Source: Pyralis farinalis
Taxonomy: Eukaryota > Arthropoda > Insecta > Lepidoptera > Pyralidae
NCBI GenBank assembly: GCA_947507595.1
Contig: OX382273.1
Span: forward strand, 11,963,880 to 12,027,879
Reading direction: 5' to 3'
Length of the DNA stretch: 64,000 bases
Both the position numbers and the translations under genes were made by a program. A model generated the notes under the pieces. The model searched no databases. It was not told where the DNA came from and saw only the letters and a program-made list of their open reading frames with translations. Of this stretch, positions 32,322 through 44,389 are shown one piece after another; positions within the stretch are counted from its first letter, which is position 1, and each line of letters begins with the position of its first letter.

Positions 32322-32930
32322 GCTAGTTACTTTAATACATAATCTTCTCATAAATAGTATCATATTACTAACTAATTGCAAAATAGATGACAGGAGAATA
32401 AGGGTGAGATCCGATGGAACGCTATGGGATCCCATACCAATGGAGGTGTCCGAAATGGAAGGGAATGTTCATATCAAGTTTTTTCACTTATCAGTCTTAT
32501 CGCGTAATAACAAGTACGTAAGTTTTGCTAGCCTTTGGTAATTAGCAGTACCTATGAACCAGGTTCCAGTGAGGTTGGCTTCTATTCTAACGTTGATAGT
32601 GAAGCAACCTCACTACGAAATCTGCACTATATTTTTATACTATGTTAGGTATGCATTATTATGTATGCATCTGATTTATTTGATGTAATACCTTTTCGTA
32701 AGGTTACCTGATTATTAAATAGCCTCTTTTTTATGAAGGCACCTATCAATCGTATTTTCACGTTAATCCTCAAGGAGTGTCTCTCAGACGTTGCCACTCG
32801 TTGTTCCTGGTGAACTTATTTCCTCGCAGGAACATAGAAATGAAATAATTTAAAATTATTTTTCAATCAATGACGTCTATCCGCAGTTATTTGCCACAGC
32901 CACAGTCCATGTGGATCTTTACGCCTCACA
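32322..32930. other. Non-coding
   Basis: Nothing recognised. Confidence 0.35.
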
Positions 32931-33184
32931 TTTTTTTATATAGCGTCGAAAGGCATACAATAATATGGCCCACGGGTAGCCTATGAACGCTTGTAATACA
33001 TTAAGTATCTCTCTTGCGATGCCTTCTCTGCTGCTAACACAGCAACTCGTTAGGAGCTTACCGGTGATCTCACTCATAAGCAGGAACACAGCAACAATCT
33101 AGGGAGTTGTTATTTGGCTGAGGTTTTCTCTGAGGTGGAGGCACTTCTCCAGAAGGGCTGCTTTGATGCGCACTACCTCTCTTA
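32931..33184 (-). mobile_element. S1 SINE body with tail
   Basis: TTTTTTTATATAGCGTCGAA, GAACGCTTGTAATACATTAA, GATGCCTTCTCTGCTGCTAA, TCTAGGGAGTTGTTATTTGG and GCGCACTACCTCTCTTA. Confidence 0.9.
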
Positions 33185-33760
33185 ATTTGAAACATTGAAA
33201 CTTAATTGTCACTTGATTTTTTCGCGAACTCTTTGGTTGTGATCGAATAACAAATGTGGAAACAAACAAGGTGTCTTCGATAAATTAACATTTTGTTTTC
33301 GAAGAAAAAGCTAACCCTTTGCTGGACACCGGTTTCCTGATGCACTAAGCTTGTAGACGATAACTAAAACAAAAAACAAAACAAAAAAAGAACATCTATT
33401 GTGTAACTCTATCATTCGTGAGGTTATCGAAGCGCACCCTTAACAAACGGTCAATTCATTAAGGGGCTGTGTGATTGATGCCGTAGATTAAAAACCTTAA
33501 GGGTGTCACACACGACCGACCGTTTTATAAATCTATCCATCGTTAGTCAAATGAATGGTTGGTATTTATCAAGAGTACACAATTAATGATGTGTGAATGT
33601 ATTTTCAAACAGTTATTAATACTTGTTTGTCAGTATCAATTTCTTGTTCTACTCCTAACTTACATAAAGGAAAATAACTTAAATATAAAAACAAAAATTT
33701 CATTAGTCACAGTCAGTGTATGAACATAATAATTGAAGTTAAGGTTAATTATAGTTTTGA
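33185..33760. other. Non-coding
   Basis: Nothing recognised. Confidence 0.35.
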
Positions 33761-33807
33761 AAAGTCAAATAAAAAATATATGCTTCATATATTTTTTATT
33801 TGACTTT
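33761..33807. repeat. Perfect 22-bp palindrome, 3-nt loop
   Basis: The arms 33761-33782 (starting AAAGTCAAATAAAAAATATA) and 33786-33807 (ending TTTATTTGACTTT) are exactly complementary. The loop is CTT. Confidence 0.95.
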
Positions 33808-34799
33808 GGTACTCTCTAGCTGATTCTAGTCGTAGTTAGAAGTTGTGTAATTTTTATTAACTTTTATATCCACTTCATATTTATATTATTACATATACAT
33901 ATATATATATGATGAAAAATGTAAAAATATTAAAGCAGCATATGTAGCATACGTATTTATTATTACTGTATTATACGCATGATTGTAACACAAGGAGTAT
34001 CACACGTCAAAAGCTTTCAGGTGATTATTCACTCGAACCCGACAATCCTCTTCTTTCGTTCGGAATTGTTATATATGGATGAGATACAGATAAACTACTT
34101 TATGTACTTTTCGTGTACCTACTGTACTTTCAAAAACGAATCGGCTATTTCCTATATTTTTAACACCATATTTTTTTCTTTTCTTCTAGTTATTAAAGCG
34201 AAAATTCGGGTAATATTAAATTTATATAATCACACACATCACACATGAATACTAAACATCCTTTAAAGCATTATATGTTTTATATTAGATATATCTTCTC
34301 ATGTTTTAATCTTTTATAGTGTACAAACTTATAAAATTAAAAAATGATCGTGTATTAAGACTTTAACATGCTCCTTATTTTTAAGCCTTTTACATGCGAG
34401 CCAGATTCGTCAGTTGTTCGTGAACTAATAAATAAATTAGATTATTCATATATGATTCTTACTCGTCAAATTGGAAGACACACCACTATTTGACATGAAA
34501 TAGAACAGGTGTCAAAAACATCTGCTGTAGTTAGGAAGTTGAATAAGTCTGTTGTTCCTGTGCTCATTACATTGCTGATGACATTATTAATACATACAGT
34601 ATTCTGACTAGCTGATACTCGCGATTTCGTCCATGTTTTTACTTTCTAAATATTCTTGGCAATGTGCCGTACATAAAAAAAAATATATTCAAATCAGTCG
34701 AAACATTTACCAACTTATAACTAAATATAGGACTAGTAAATAATTTTGTGAGGAACAGTTACATGAACATTTTGAGTTACGCAGCGATTGAAATTTGCA
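33808..34799. other. Non-coding, AT-rich
   Basis: The 89-codon frame at 33979-34248 has no motif. Nothing recognised. Confidence 0.35.
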
Positions 34800-34940
34800 A
34801 TTGGGTAGGCAGAGAGAACCGAGAGAGAGCCACATGACTCGATCCTACGAACCTCACTCGCTTCTTTAACATTCATTGCTCTTCTTATCCACGATCGCCG
34901 GTTTCTAATGCTCCTGACATCACCCTCTGATCAAACCCGA
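34800..34940 (-). mobile_element. RTE LINE 3' end, about 140 bp
   Basis: GGGTAGGCAGAGAGAACCGA, CTCACTCGCTTCTTTAACAT and GCTCCTGACATCACCCTCTG. It abuts the mariner relic that follows. Confidence 0.8.
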
Positions 34941-34944
34941 CCGC

Positions 34945-35336
34945 ATTTCGCAATTCTGGCTTTAACAGCATTAGCAGCTTTGTAGTTCGAACAGCACGCG
35001 GTCGCTCCGATCTTTTATAATCTTCAACAGAGGAAGTGTGTGTATATCTCTCGATAGTACGATAAACGAACATACCGCAGATACCAAGCTTTTGTATTGT
35101 CTTGAAAATGACTGATGGCCCCATACCCACTTTGTGCAAGGCAATCACTGTAATCCCATTTTCTTTAACACCACATTCCATATTGTAATGTGATAATAAA
35201 CACGACAAAAGTATATAAAGCAGCAGGAATTCGAAACAAGGTTTTTAGCATAATAAACACGTTTCAAATTCAAAATAATTAAAGAGTTGAAAAAAGAAAT
35301 GTTTCTATATAACAGTGTTTACGGCCAGACTAGTTA
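34945..35336 (-). pseudogene. maT-like mariner relic: 5' terminal repeat and DNA-binding domain
   Basis: On the minus strand the terminal repeat is at 35310-35336 (plus strand GGCCAGACTAGTTA). A leader alignable with 5160-5284 follows, then the transposase N-terminus in a single open frame. That frame reads ALHKVGMGPSVIFKTIQKLG, ICGMFVYRTIERYTHTSSVE and DYKRSERPRAVRTTK. This is a helix-turn-helix followed by a GRPR-like motif (SERPRAV), the usual DNA-binding half. The rest of the element is missing: the sequence runs into an RTE fragment at about 34940. The matching N-terminus is at 60128. Confidence 0.8.
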
Positions 35337-35500
35337 CATATACATACGTTCTCCCTTCCACTTTCATCTTGCAATTTATCTTTTTTTTATATTATCTCAG
35401 CATAGCTCTGCTTCGCCTGATAGTAAGCGAAAAGAGGAGCACAAATTGCAGCGGCAACTGACTGCAGTGTCCTGTCAGTTGATGCTGCTATACTGGCCTG
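35337..35500. other. Non-coding
   Basis: Nothing recognised. Confidence 0.3.
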
Positions 35501-35620
35501 CAAGGTGCTTTTTCACGCTTCGTTTGAAGGATCCCATGTTGTAGGAAGGAGGAAACACATGTGCAGGTTATCGCTCCTTATCCTTTCATGATGTCCGAAA
35601 CAGATACGCACTAGCCAATG
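35501..35620. mobile_element. LINE-derived repeat fragment
   Basis: GGCCTGCAAGGTGC, CTTCGTTTGAAGGATCCCAT and GTTGTAGGAAGGAGGAAACA resemble a repeat segment I recall from lepidopteran genomes (TTGAAGGATCCCATGTxGTAG, then a gGgAAC box). Single copy here; limits uncertain. Confidence 0.35.
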
Positions 35621-36289
35621 GCTCCACTTCATGAAAGGTCCTACTAACTTACCACCAGATAGTAGTCTGTTTCAAGAGTGAGACCTCTAAAGGCTCTTGT
35701 ATCCGCTATAGTATTTCGGAGACGTCTGTCTGTTAAAATCAAATCAATCAGTCATTTTTCGTCATTCCGTCTCCATGTATACGTGTGAATATTCTTGTGA
35801 TGAAATAAAGTATTCGACACAAGGAGGTTTCGTTTCATACATAAATCTAGAATTGACTTACCTACTTCGTTCACTCTTTTATCTCCATAGGAACCAAGAA
35901 CAGCTTCAAAGCTGTCTTATTTGGTCCCAATCCATCAATTCAAATCTCCACGCATAATCACTCTTTCATTCCCTTCGGTTAAATCCAAAAAACCCCTCAA
36001 AGACTCCCAAAACTTTTTTAAATCTTGGGAACACAGTAGCTTATGGGAGCGTATGCTGAAACGAGAAATACTCGCTTGATGCCCAGTTTTATACGAACCC
36101 TAAGAAGTATATGCCCTACGAAATAATAATCTTTTTACGCCAACCGAGAGGAGAGTACGACACTACACCGGCTGTGGTATGATCGTCCCGGTCCATTCCA
36201 GACCATAGGGCCATCATTCAATCGGGCAGATCATCGGTGTCGCTCCCCTTGCGCTTAGTCTCATCACACACAAAGTATCTAAGCGTCTC
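35621..36289. other. Non-coding
   Basis: Nothing recognised. Confidence 0.3.
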
Positions 36290-36572
36290 TCATTCATTAC
36301 GTCCATCAGTTAATCTTATCACTCCACCTCTCACATTCTCGTGTCGATGCAGCACTCGGCTCTCCTCGACCCGCCGGAAATAGCGCTGCGTGGTGGGTGG
36401 CCCTCCGTCACATGCACCTGTGTTCGCACCGACGCGGGCGGCTCGGTGCGTATCGCCTCCGAGGGACGGCCTAACCAGCACATCGGTGCGGCCAGAATTG
36501 CAATCTAATTGATTGACAGGGTACGCGAACGAGCACGCTTCTGGCACACGACCCCTGAAAATACCGTAAAGG
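36290..36572. other. CpG-rich island in AT-rich surroundings
   Basis: Composition changes sharply. Many CpG dinucleotides are present (CTCCTCGACCCGCCGGAAAT, CACCGACGCGGGCGGCTCGG, GTGCGTATCGCCTCCGAGGG). The right end reads CCGTAAAG/GTAGGATTAT, which fits a splice donor on the plus strand. An 85-codon minus-strand frame covers the island but has no recognisable domain. This could be a host promoter or first exon, or the GC-rich end of a transposon. Confidence 0.35.
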
Positions 36573-37745
36573 TAGGATTATTTAAAGTTAATTCGAATAC
36601 CGGTAGAGATGCATAAATAATTACAACTTCGCAATTGATTATTTAACTTTCGACTTTTGTTACAATGCATTTAATATTTTACCAAATTCAAAGGACACTA
36701 ATCTAACAAAATAACAGAAATTTAAATAGAAGAGAAGGAAAGTATTTGTTAACATGTCAGTGGTTAAACAATTTTGTATTTTTTTTTTTTTATAAAACCG
36801 AGCATTTACAATAGAATGAATAGAATGAGATTCATCTGTAGACAAAAAGCCTCAAATAATTGTATTACTTAACAAAGCCTTAATGTGAATGAAATTTACA
36901 GATAATTGCATAAACCGGTATGATTTTATTCTTTCTCGGAAAACAGACTATGCATATTATTTACGTTTCTGTAATATTTTTGTCATGGTAACATGCTAGA
37001 AGCACGACTTTTATATCCCTAGGCTTTCTAATGGATTGCAATTTTGGATCAAAACAGAATCCACACGGCGTCCCCCGTCGAGGAAGGCTTAGTATCATAT
37101 AGACAAATATACCCTTAAAAGATAACATGAACTGTGATATTATTACAATGGCGGATATTAAATCAATCAGCAAATTAATATATGTGTGTGACAGAGACAA
37201 AGGGGAAAGGGAGACTTTTTACAAAGAGTATTTTTGAAGTCCCTTTTGAAGATATTATCAGGAAGGGACAGAACAGTTTGAGGCAATTTATTATAGAATC
37301 GAATACAATGTACAATAAAATACTAACTGTTATAATAATATAGTGTTAAAAGGCACAACGCTTCGGGTAACTGAAAAAGCGTGCAATCGTCCTTCGTGTC
37401 GCTTCTGTAATAGCCCAGTATCAATGATCCCTCCAGATTTCGTTACAGTAGCCCAATAATTTCCAACATATATTCATTAGTCCTAACACACGCCGAGACT
37501 AGCTCATAGGTATATTGTTCGATTAATATACCCCGGAGAGGGTCACGGCGGGTGTACTACATCAATCTTCTCAAAAGGGGTCCATACCCCGCGCATGGCT
37601 ATCAAATGACCGGAATCTATACTTCTAATTCGGGAAAGAAATTACTACACTATAATATCTAAATTACATATAATTTGTTAATTTCAGATATACGCATGTG
37701 CAATAAAAACGAATCAAGGAAAAAAAAGAGACAGGCCTATGTCAA
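36573..37745. other. Non-coding
   Basis: AT-rich; nothing recognised beyond a short GGTATATT / AATATACC dyad near 37510. Confidence 0.35.
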
Positions 37746-37975
37746 ATAAGGTGGCTCCCACACTGGTTCGCACTACGCGACTGTACGCGGGACTGCGGCT
37801 TTTTACATTCTACCGAATTATCATCGTGCGTACAAAGAATCACGTGAGGCAACCGTTGACTTATCACCGTCCATGGGTACAGCATGCTAACGACGCGACG
37901 CCACTTCGCGCGGGAACTCTTCTTTTTACGCGCACTGTCGCGTGGCGTGCAGTGTGGGGACCGCTTAACACCTAT
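37746..37975. mobile_element. MITE with about 35-bp imperfect terminal inverted repeats
   Basis: The left end (TAAGGTGGCTCCCACACTGG, then TTCGCACTACGCGACTGTAC) pairs with the right end GCGCACTGTCGCGTGGCGTG, then CAGTGTGGGGACCGCTTA. The 230 bp are GC-richer than the flanks. The 99-codon frame over it (37739-38038) runs through both repeats, so it is unlikely to be a gene. Superfamily not assigned. Confidence 0.75.
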
Positions 37976-38984
37976 GTAGACAAGCTACGACAAATAACTT
38001 TTCACTATTTCAATTTTCTATCTTCTAATAGAAGTTAAGAAATACATACATTTAAAATAAATTTAACATTCAAACACTTTAATTGACATTCTAACAATTA
38101 GTTGCTTGAAGAAGTATAGAAGGCTCAAAATCAGCTTGTGTGTTAGTTGCTGATAAATGATTACCGCCAGCTATCAGTAACACTAAAACATCATCGAATT
38201 GCTAACAGTCTTTTAAAGGAAACATGGATTCTTTTCTTGGAAGGCCCCATGTAGTTCGGAAACACCGTTGTATTGAATTATGTATTTGAATTATGTATTG
38301 TATTGTATTAATTAATTATATATTAATTATTATACTCGAGAGTGGGGTGGACAAATCTTTCTAGCAAACGGAAATAGGAGACACCAATGCAGTAGCTTCT
38401 AAAAAAATATAGTTGTGTATTAATTTCTTTTACTCGAAACCTCGTTTGCTAATCGGCAGGGTGATTCACGTGCAGGCGAGTATGTAAGATGTAAGTACCT
38501 TACACCCCCGTTACCGACACTGCTTTCTAGTAGTTTAAATTGAAAAAGATATTAATGTATTATTCAATATACAGTAACGCAGACAGTACACGATGGTATC
38601 ACATCACAGTAAAGTGATATACGTAGTAGCTCAATTAGCGTACTGACTGTTTTGATTGCAATCTTATAATCGTTAATCCTAAATTTTCAAAGCATATTGA
38701 GCTTCTTATAGCAGAGACTTTGCCTCATTTGTATTTCCTACCAACTATATAACTCGCTGTTTTCAGACAAGTTGTTCAACGTGATGTTTATATCTTCCTT
38801 CTAGTTATAACCGCACCGCTCGCTATCTGCAGGGAATTTATACTCGCATACTGAAAAAGCAATAGTTCCATACTGTGTGGTTCTAGAGCGGCTTTTTTCG
38901 AGGCTATTATATTGTGGAATCAACATTTGATCGAGTATTTTTTAAGAGACTAAAGCATAATGTTCACCAAAATGGCTATGGATT
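37976..38984. other. Non-coding
   Basis: Nothing recognised. Confidence 0.3.
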
Positions 38985-39095
38985 TTTTTACAGGTTGTAG
39001 TAACGCAGTGGTGATAGCCCTGGCGTTGCATGTATTCACGGCGACTGCTTACCATCAGGCACGATGTACAATTATTTGTTAGATATATAAAAAGA
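38985..39095 (+). mobile_element. SINE/LINE tail fragment
   Basis: TAACGCAGTGGTGATAGCCC, TGGCGTTGCATGTATTCACG and GCGACTGCTTACCATCAGGC, followed by ATATAAAAA. The GACTGCTTACCATCAGGC string is common in lepidopteran repeats known to me. Confidence 0.45.
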
Positions 39096-40655
39096 GCCAC
39101 GTAACAAGACGCATTTATGGGCATGCGACGTTTTAGAACGTTTCTATGAAATTATCATACTGCCTATATTCCTCTATTGTGGTATTTGTCGTGACGTCTA
39201 AAGGAGTTTAGATATTCCTTGATCGGTCGAGGCGACAATTCTATGTAAAACGCGTCAAATATAAACAGATCGTGTGTTCAAATAAGTCCTATATTTCAGA
39301 GCTGGCATCCATTCATCTTAGGCTGTGTGCTCACTCCCTGGTGATTCGTAGCGTGGGAGCAACGTCACCTTAAACAATAAAGAATATTTAACGCCACAGA
39401 AAGTCTTACCTATGTAGATTTATAATAAAACCAGGCAACAATACATATAACACCGTGTTCTTTAATAACAAACTAAAACCAAATTTTAAATACAAGTAAT
39501 TTAATAATCTTGTGGTTATGTCAATATCTGGAGGTACCACATAATATCTATGGGACGAATTAAAAAACATCAATAAGAAAATAGTTCTTATTCTCGCTCA
39601 AATATATGACACTCCTAATTTCGAAATATAAAAGCAAAAAGAAGAACAGCAACTAAAAATATAAATTAATTCCTCTGGGAAAAAGCAAAAACTCTCATTT
39701 AAAAATGGCCAAATCGTTAAAGATATAAAATCTCACATTTCACACCACAGCCTTACCAAAGAGATTCTATTCGTCCGCTTTTCTTCGCCCTTCAGTGGAA
39801 CAGTTTACAGTCATTGTAGGAGTATAAAAGATGACTGCATCTACAGCTTGTACAGCCAGGTCTAAAAGATGAAAAAAAGGTAAACCATAAAGGCGGAAAA
39901 GAAAACAATCGGTTTTGCGAGACGGACTTGTTAACCGAGGATTCCGTCCAAACTTGTATGTAAATCAAGTCTCGAATTTTTTTCCCGTTTTTTCGACTAT
40001 GTTGTAAGTTTTCCTCCAAGAATCAAAGCACTAATATGATACTCATAACAACTGCAAATTAGGTAGTAATTCAAAATTTTTCATTTTTATGATGACATTG
40101 CTTCTTGCAAAATTTCCAACGGGAAGTACCCTATACGTATACGTTTTGATTCCCTTGCGACTGTCAAAATATGCGGCATATACGGGGCATAAAACGTCGT
40201 ATCTTTTGATTGCGTTAACTTTGATTTTTTTCACTGCTCCTAGGGATAGCAGACTCGATTATTTGATATTGAATTCGATAGCTCCACACGTTCCTAAGAA
40301 AAAGGATCTTCAAAGATGGACTACACAGTGATCCTGTAAGGTACTCTAATGCAAACAATTGTTACGAAATCGCAATAATTCCAGGTTTTTGTCTGTCTGT
40401 TAATCTGTGACCACATTTAGCGACCATCGGAGATGGCCGCAAACATCACTATATTTTATTGTGTGTACCAAGAGCATTTGTGTTATTTTGTTATGAATGG
40501 TTTATTAAATGTTCTCCGTGTTGTCGTGGGTGTATTAGTGGGCATCGCGACCTCTGTAGTAAAACGAAACAATGTATGCACAGTTCAAATTCAGTATGTG
40601 AAGTTGAACATAATATACATTATGTAACAGACGTATAGGCAAATGAACTTCACTG
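39096..40655. other. Non-coding, short unsupported frames
   Basis: Frames at 39792-40019, 40043-40234, 40089-40331 and 40433-40627 overlap on both strands and carry no recognisable domains. Confidence 0.3.
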
Positions 40656-40720
40656 TTCAAATTACCTATAACAACTCCCAGTAGGGTTGTCGTGTTTCTG
40701 CTAGTGAGTTAGATCAGGTT
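40656..40720 (+). mobile_element. S1 SINE fragment
   Basis: AACAACTCCCAGTAGGGTTG, TCGTGTTTCTGCTAGTGAG. Confidence 0.65.
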
Positions 40721-40827
40721 TAAATCTAATGTTGATGCATTAGCATCCTAAGCTGCGTTTTCCTGTTCGAAGTCGCCATTTAAGAACACTTCGCCCCAAT
40801 GGTCATAACCGCGGACATACAGTATTA

Positions 40828-40950
40828 TAGGCGGAGAGAACCGAGCAAAGCAAGACGCAGTTCTTATACACCTCACTCACTTCTTTAACATTTATAGCTC
40901 ATCATGCATACTCGCTGATTCCTAGGGCTCTTGATATCACTATAGTAAAA
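40828..40950 (-). mobile_element. RTE LINE 3' end
   Basis: AGGCGGAGAGAACCGAGCAA, CACTCACTTCTTTAACATTT and GATTCCTAGGGCTCTTGATA. A family H repeat starts 22 bp further on. Confidence 0.8.
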
Positions 40951-40972
40951 AATTACAAAAATAAAAACAAAA

Positions 40973-41267
40973 CCGGCCAAGTGCGAGTCGGACTCGCGCA
41001 CAAAGGGTTTCGTACCATTATCTATAAAAACGGCAAAAAACTTCACGTTTGTTGTATGGGAGCCCCCTTAAATACTTATTTTATTCTATTTTTTTGTATT
41101 TGTTGTAATAGCGGCAACAGAAATACATCATCTGTGAAAATTTCAACTTTCTAACTAACACGGTTCATGAGATACAGCCTGGTGACAGACGGACGGACGG
41201 ACGGACAGCGGAGTCTCAGTCTCAGTAATAGGGTCCGTTTTACCCTTTGGGTACGGAACCCTAAAAA
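40973..41267 (+). mobile_element. Family H repeat, GGAC x4
   Basis: CCGGCCAAGTGCGAGTCGGA, ACGTTTGTTGTATGGGAGCC, AACAGAAATACATCATCTGT and CACGGTTCATGAGATACAGC, then four GGAC units, TTTGGGTACGGAACCC and TAAAAA. A short CTCAGT duplication is private to this copy. Confidence 0.9.
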
Positions 41268-41678
41268 CGTTCAAAATTAAAGGGAAAGGAATTGTATTAT
41301 CAGATATCCAACAAATATAAACAATCTATTTATTTGGTACTTTAACAGAATCGTTTGAATTCTTCAAATCTGTTGACGTGTTTCCAAAATGTCGCTGACA
41401 TGCATATACAAAAAAAAAAAATACAAAAATACAAAAATATTTATTTGCAACAACCAGATTTACAATAATTATATGTGCTAATTAGTATAATACACGGCCA
41501 GAAGATAATTTCTGGCTGTTGGGAGGTTTAACAATTAATTTTTTACCAATGATACCCACACTAGAATAAATCTGTATTGTGGGTATCTACGGGATATATA
41601 CGGCTTACATATCTGTGACAAACATTCAATATAAATTAGGTACGTTTGTAGGTACAATATGGGAATGAACTATCTATT

Positions 41679-41681
<3 letters not shown>
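41268..41681. other. Non-coding with small dyads
   Basis: GCCAGAA / TTCTGGC near 41499 and GATACCCACA / TGTGGGTATC at about 41550-41589. Possibly LINE 3' sequence; not assigned. Confidence 0.35.

Positions 41682-41707
<26 letters not shown>
41682..41707. repeat. TA microsatellite, left of gypsy insertion
   Basis: Thirteen TA units immediately before the LTR. The array continues on the other side at 46353. Confidence 0.95.
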
Positions 41708-41711
<4 letters not shown>

Positions 41712-41893
41712 GGATGGAGAAAAATACTGCATGGCAAAAATAAACCAGAAAATCTTTAATAAAGAAATAAACATAAATTCGTAGCACACATCTTCTGTAG
41801 CGCACAACTTACAGCCCAACCTCAATGTTGCCACTCTCTAAAAACAAAAGCAGTTCCTCCTTTAAAAAAATAAAAAATAATATTCTTCCCACA
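41708..41893 (-). repeat. 3' LTR of Ty3/gypsy element (186 bp)
   Basis: TGTGGGATGGAGAAAAATAC to ATATTCTTCCCACA on the plus strand. By eye it is identical, base for base, to 46167-46352. In element orientation it begins TGTGGGAAG and ends CATCCCACA, with the TG...CA termini expected of LTRs. AATAAA-type signals are present internally. Confidence 0.95.
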
Positions 41894-41905
41894 CGGCCGT
41901 CCTGT

Positions 41906-44389
41906 TCATTCATCTGTCCCAGATGAATTACCGTCGTCGTTATTTACCCAGGGCTTCATAAGGTCAGCAGAGCTTGTTGTATTGGTGGGACCATCGTTAT
42001 TGCCAATTTTCTTTAAAACGTATCTCTCGTTAGGCTTTCTCATCACGATCTCATAAGGTCCCAGAAATTTAGGATACAATTTACTACCTTGAGTAAACTG
42101 GGTCTTCTTAATAGCAACTAAGTCGCCGACATCATATCGTACAGCCTCCTTTTTTTTTCTATTGTAGTATCTAGTATTTTCTTCTTGCATTCTTTGTATT
42201 GATTCTTTAGCTTTTACTCTTAATTCGTCTCTTTTTTGACTAAAACATTGAATATTTTCCTCTTCTATTAACTTTATGAGTTCACAATCTTGGTTTCGCA
42301 TTTTAATGCCGAACATTAATTCAAACGGCGTCATTCCTATGCTTCTTTGATATGTGCCATTTAGACAATGTTGAACACCGGAAACTCGTCGATACCACTT
42401 GGTAGGGTCATCAGCACTAAGTTTGCTTAATACACTAATAATAATTTGATGGATCCGTTCAACTTGACCGTTTCCTCGCGGTTGACCAGTACTGATAGTG
42501 TAGTGAGTAATATTCTCCTCTTTACAGTAATCTTGGAAATCAGTAGTAATAATTCTTTGTGGAGAGCCAAAAGTCTGTTGTTGAAGTCTTAACTTACTTA
42601 GTGTCTCATCAGTGGACAAAGTCTTAGTAGGATAAATCCATGTAAATTTAGTAAATCCATCTACGACTGTCAAAATGTACTTGTAGTTTTTATTCGTCGA
42701 TGCCAACGGACCAAGATGATCGATATGATATGTCATCAGTGGAACGTCTCCCTTATCTATGGGGTGTAAGAATCCTTCTTTCTTCCCTCTCTTATTGGAT
42801 ATGAGAATGCATTCAATGCAATTATCAATGATTTTCCTTATCTTCTCTTTCAGGTTTTCGATGTAAAATTCTCTATTAATAAGTTCTTCCGTTTTAGTTA
42901 TTCCAAAATGTCCTTTCTCGTGGTTCTTCCTTATAATCTCGTACTGCATCTTCTTTGGAATTACGATTAATCTGTCACCATCCTTTTCTTTACAAAGTAT
43001 CCCATTCTCAATAACATAGTCTTCATACGGTTCCTTATTTAGAATACTCTTTAATAGTTTTATGTGTGTGTCTTCATCTTGTGCTTTTCGGAGTCTTACG
43101 GTGGTCTCGGTAAGTACCATGCAGGTGGGATATCGACTTAAAGCATCTGCGTGTTTCAGTCTTGTTCCTGGTCTATGCTCTATTTCATATTCATATTCTT
43201 CTAAAAGCAGAGCCCAGCGAGCAACGCGTGGTGGTAAATCCTTTTTCTGCAATGTCATAGTCAAAGCAGAGCAGTCCGTAACTATTTTAAAGGGTATACC
43301 AAGTAGGTAAACTCTGAATTTCTTAACAGCTTCTGCAATGGCTAAAATTTCCAGGTAATAGCTGTGATAGTTCCTTTCTGCAGGAGACGTCTTTTTACTC
43401 ATATAATACACCGGATGCATCTGATCATCTTTTGGACTTTTTTGTAACAAAACAGCTCCGTAACCGTCTGCGCTTGCATCTGTGTGCAATTCTGTCACAC
43501 GATCTGGGTGGTAAATTTTAAGAACAGGTGAGCTACACAATATTGTCTTTAATTTAGTAAATGCTATCTGACATGTTTCATCAAAACTGAATTCAACGTC
43601 CTTCTTTAGAAGATCTGTTAACGGCTTTGCTATTATAGAGTAATTTCGAATAAATTTTCTGAAATATCCCGTAAGGCCAAGGAATGATTGTAAAGATTTT
43701 AAGTTATGTGGCGTCTTAAATTTTGATACTGCAGTGATTTTACCCTTCGAAGGTCTTACTTCGTTGTCTTTAATAATATAGCCCAAATACTCTATTTCTT
43801 CCATCATAAAATGACATTTTTTCCAATTAAATTGTAGTCCATATTCTTTAGCTCTTGTAAAAACTTTCTCTAATTTTTTTAATCCTTCTTCTTCCTTTAT
43901 CGACGGTATAATTAAGTCATCTAAGTAAGAGAGAACTGTCCCATCTGAAATAAGATCTTGAAAGATGTTATTAATAAATCTTTGAAATACCGATGGTGCC
44001 GTACAGAGACCAAACGGCATTTTCATAAACTCATACTGTCCTTGTGGAGTTACAAACGATGTATACTTTCTGCTATCGTGGTGTACATTCACATGTAAAA
44101 ATCCATTTTTCAGATCAAGAGTCGTAAATACCTTCGCTTCCTTTAGTTTGTCAATTTGGTCTTCGATTAATGGTAACGGAAAACGATCTTTAATTATCTT
44201 CTTATTTAGCTTTCTGTAGTCTACACATAATCTATAGTTTCCATCTTTCTTTTTTGCTAAAACAATGGGGCTTGCAAAATCGGATTTACTTGGCTGTATA
44301 ATTTTCTGATCTGTCCATTCTTTTATTTGTTCATTCACTATATTCATTTCTAAAGGTGACAAACGTCGTGGATTTTGATGAATCAGTTC
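41906..44389 (-). pseudogene. pol: Gypsy pol: reverse transcriptase, RNase H, integrase (9-codon gap)
   Basis: Open from the codon after the TAA at 44390-44392, in the same frame as gag-protease, to TGA at 41906-41908. Numbering here is from the TTG at 44360-44362. RT motif A is TLDL (D83) and the active site is YLDD (146-149). RNase H residues are D295, E338, D363 and D406. The integrase zinc motif is H481, H485, C515 and C518. Core acidic residues are D548, D608 and E635. Only 26 residues separate D608 from E635 instead of 35, and the DRGxxFTS block normally following the second Asp is absent, so about nine codons are deleted. The C-terminal domain (GDLVAIKKTQF, then KFLGPYEIV) is present. 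The integrase is probably inactive. Confidence 0.9.

Noticed and set aside
36290..36547. 85-codon minus-strand protein over the CpG island
   Set aside because: GC-rich sequence yields long frames by chance; no recognisable domain. The island is reported instead as a compositional feature.
37739..38038. 99-codon plus-strand protein
   Set aside because: It spans both terminal inverted repeats of a MITE.
43062..43310. 82-codon plus-strand frame, and similar frames at 44841, 45333 and 47251
   Set aside because: They lie opposite the gypsy and LINE coding sequences and are shadows.
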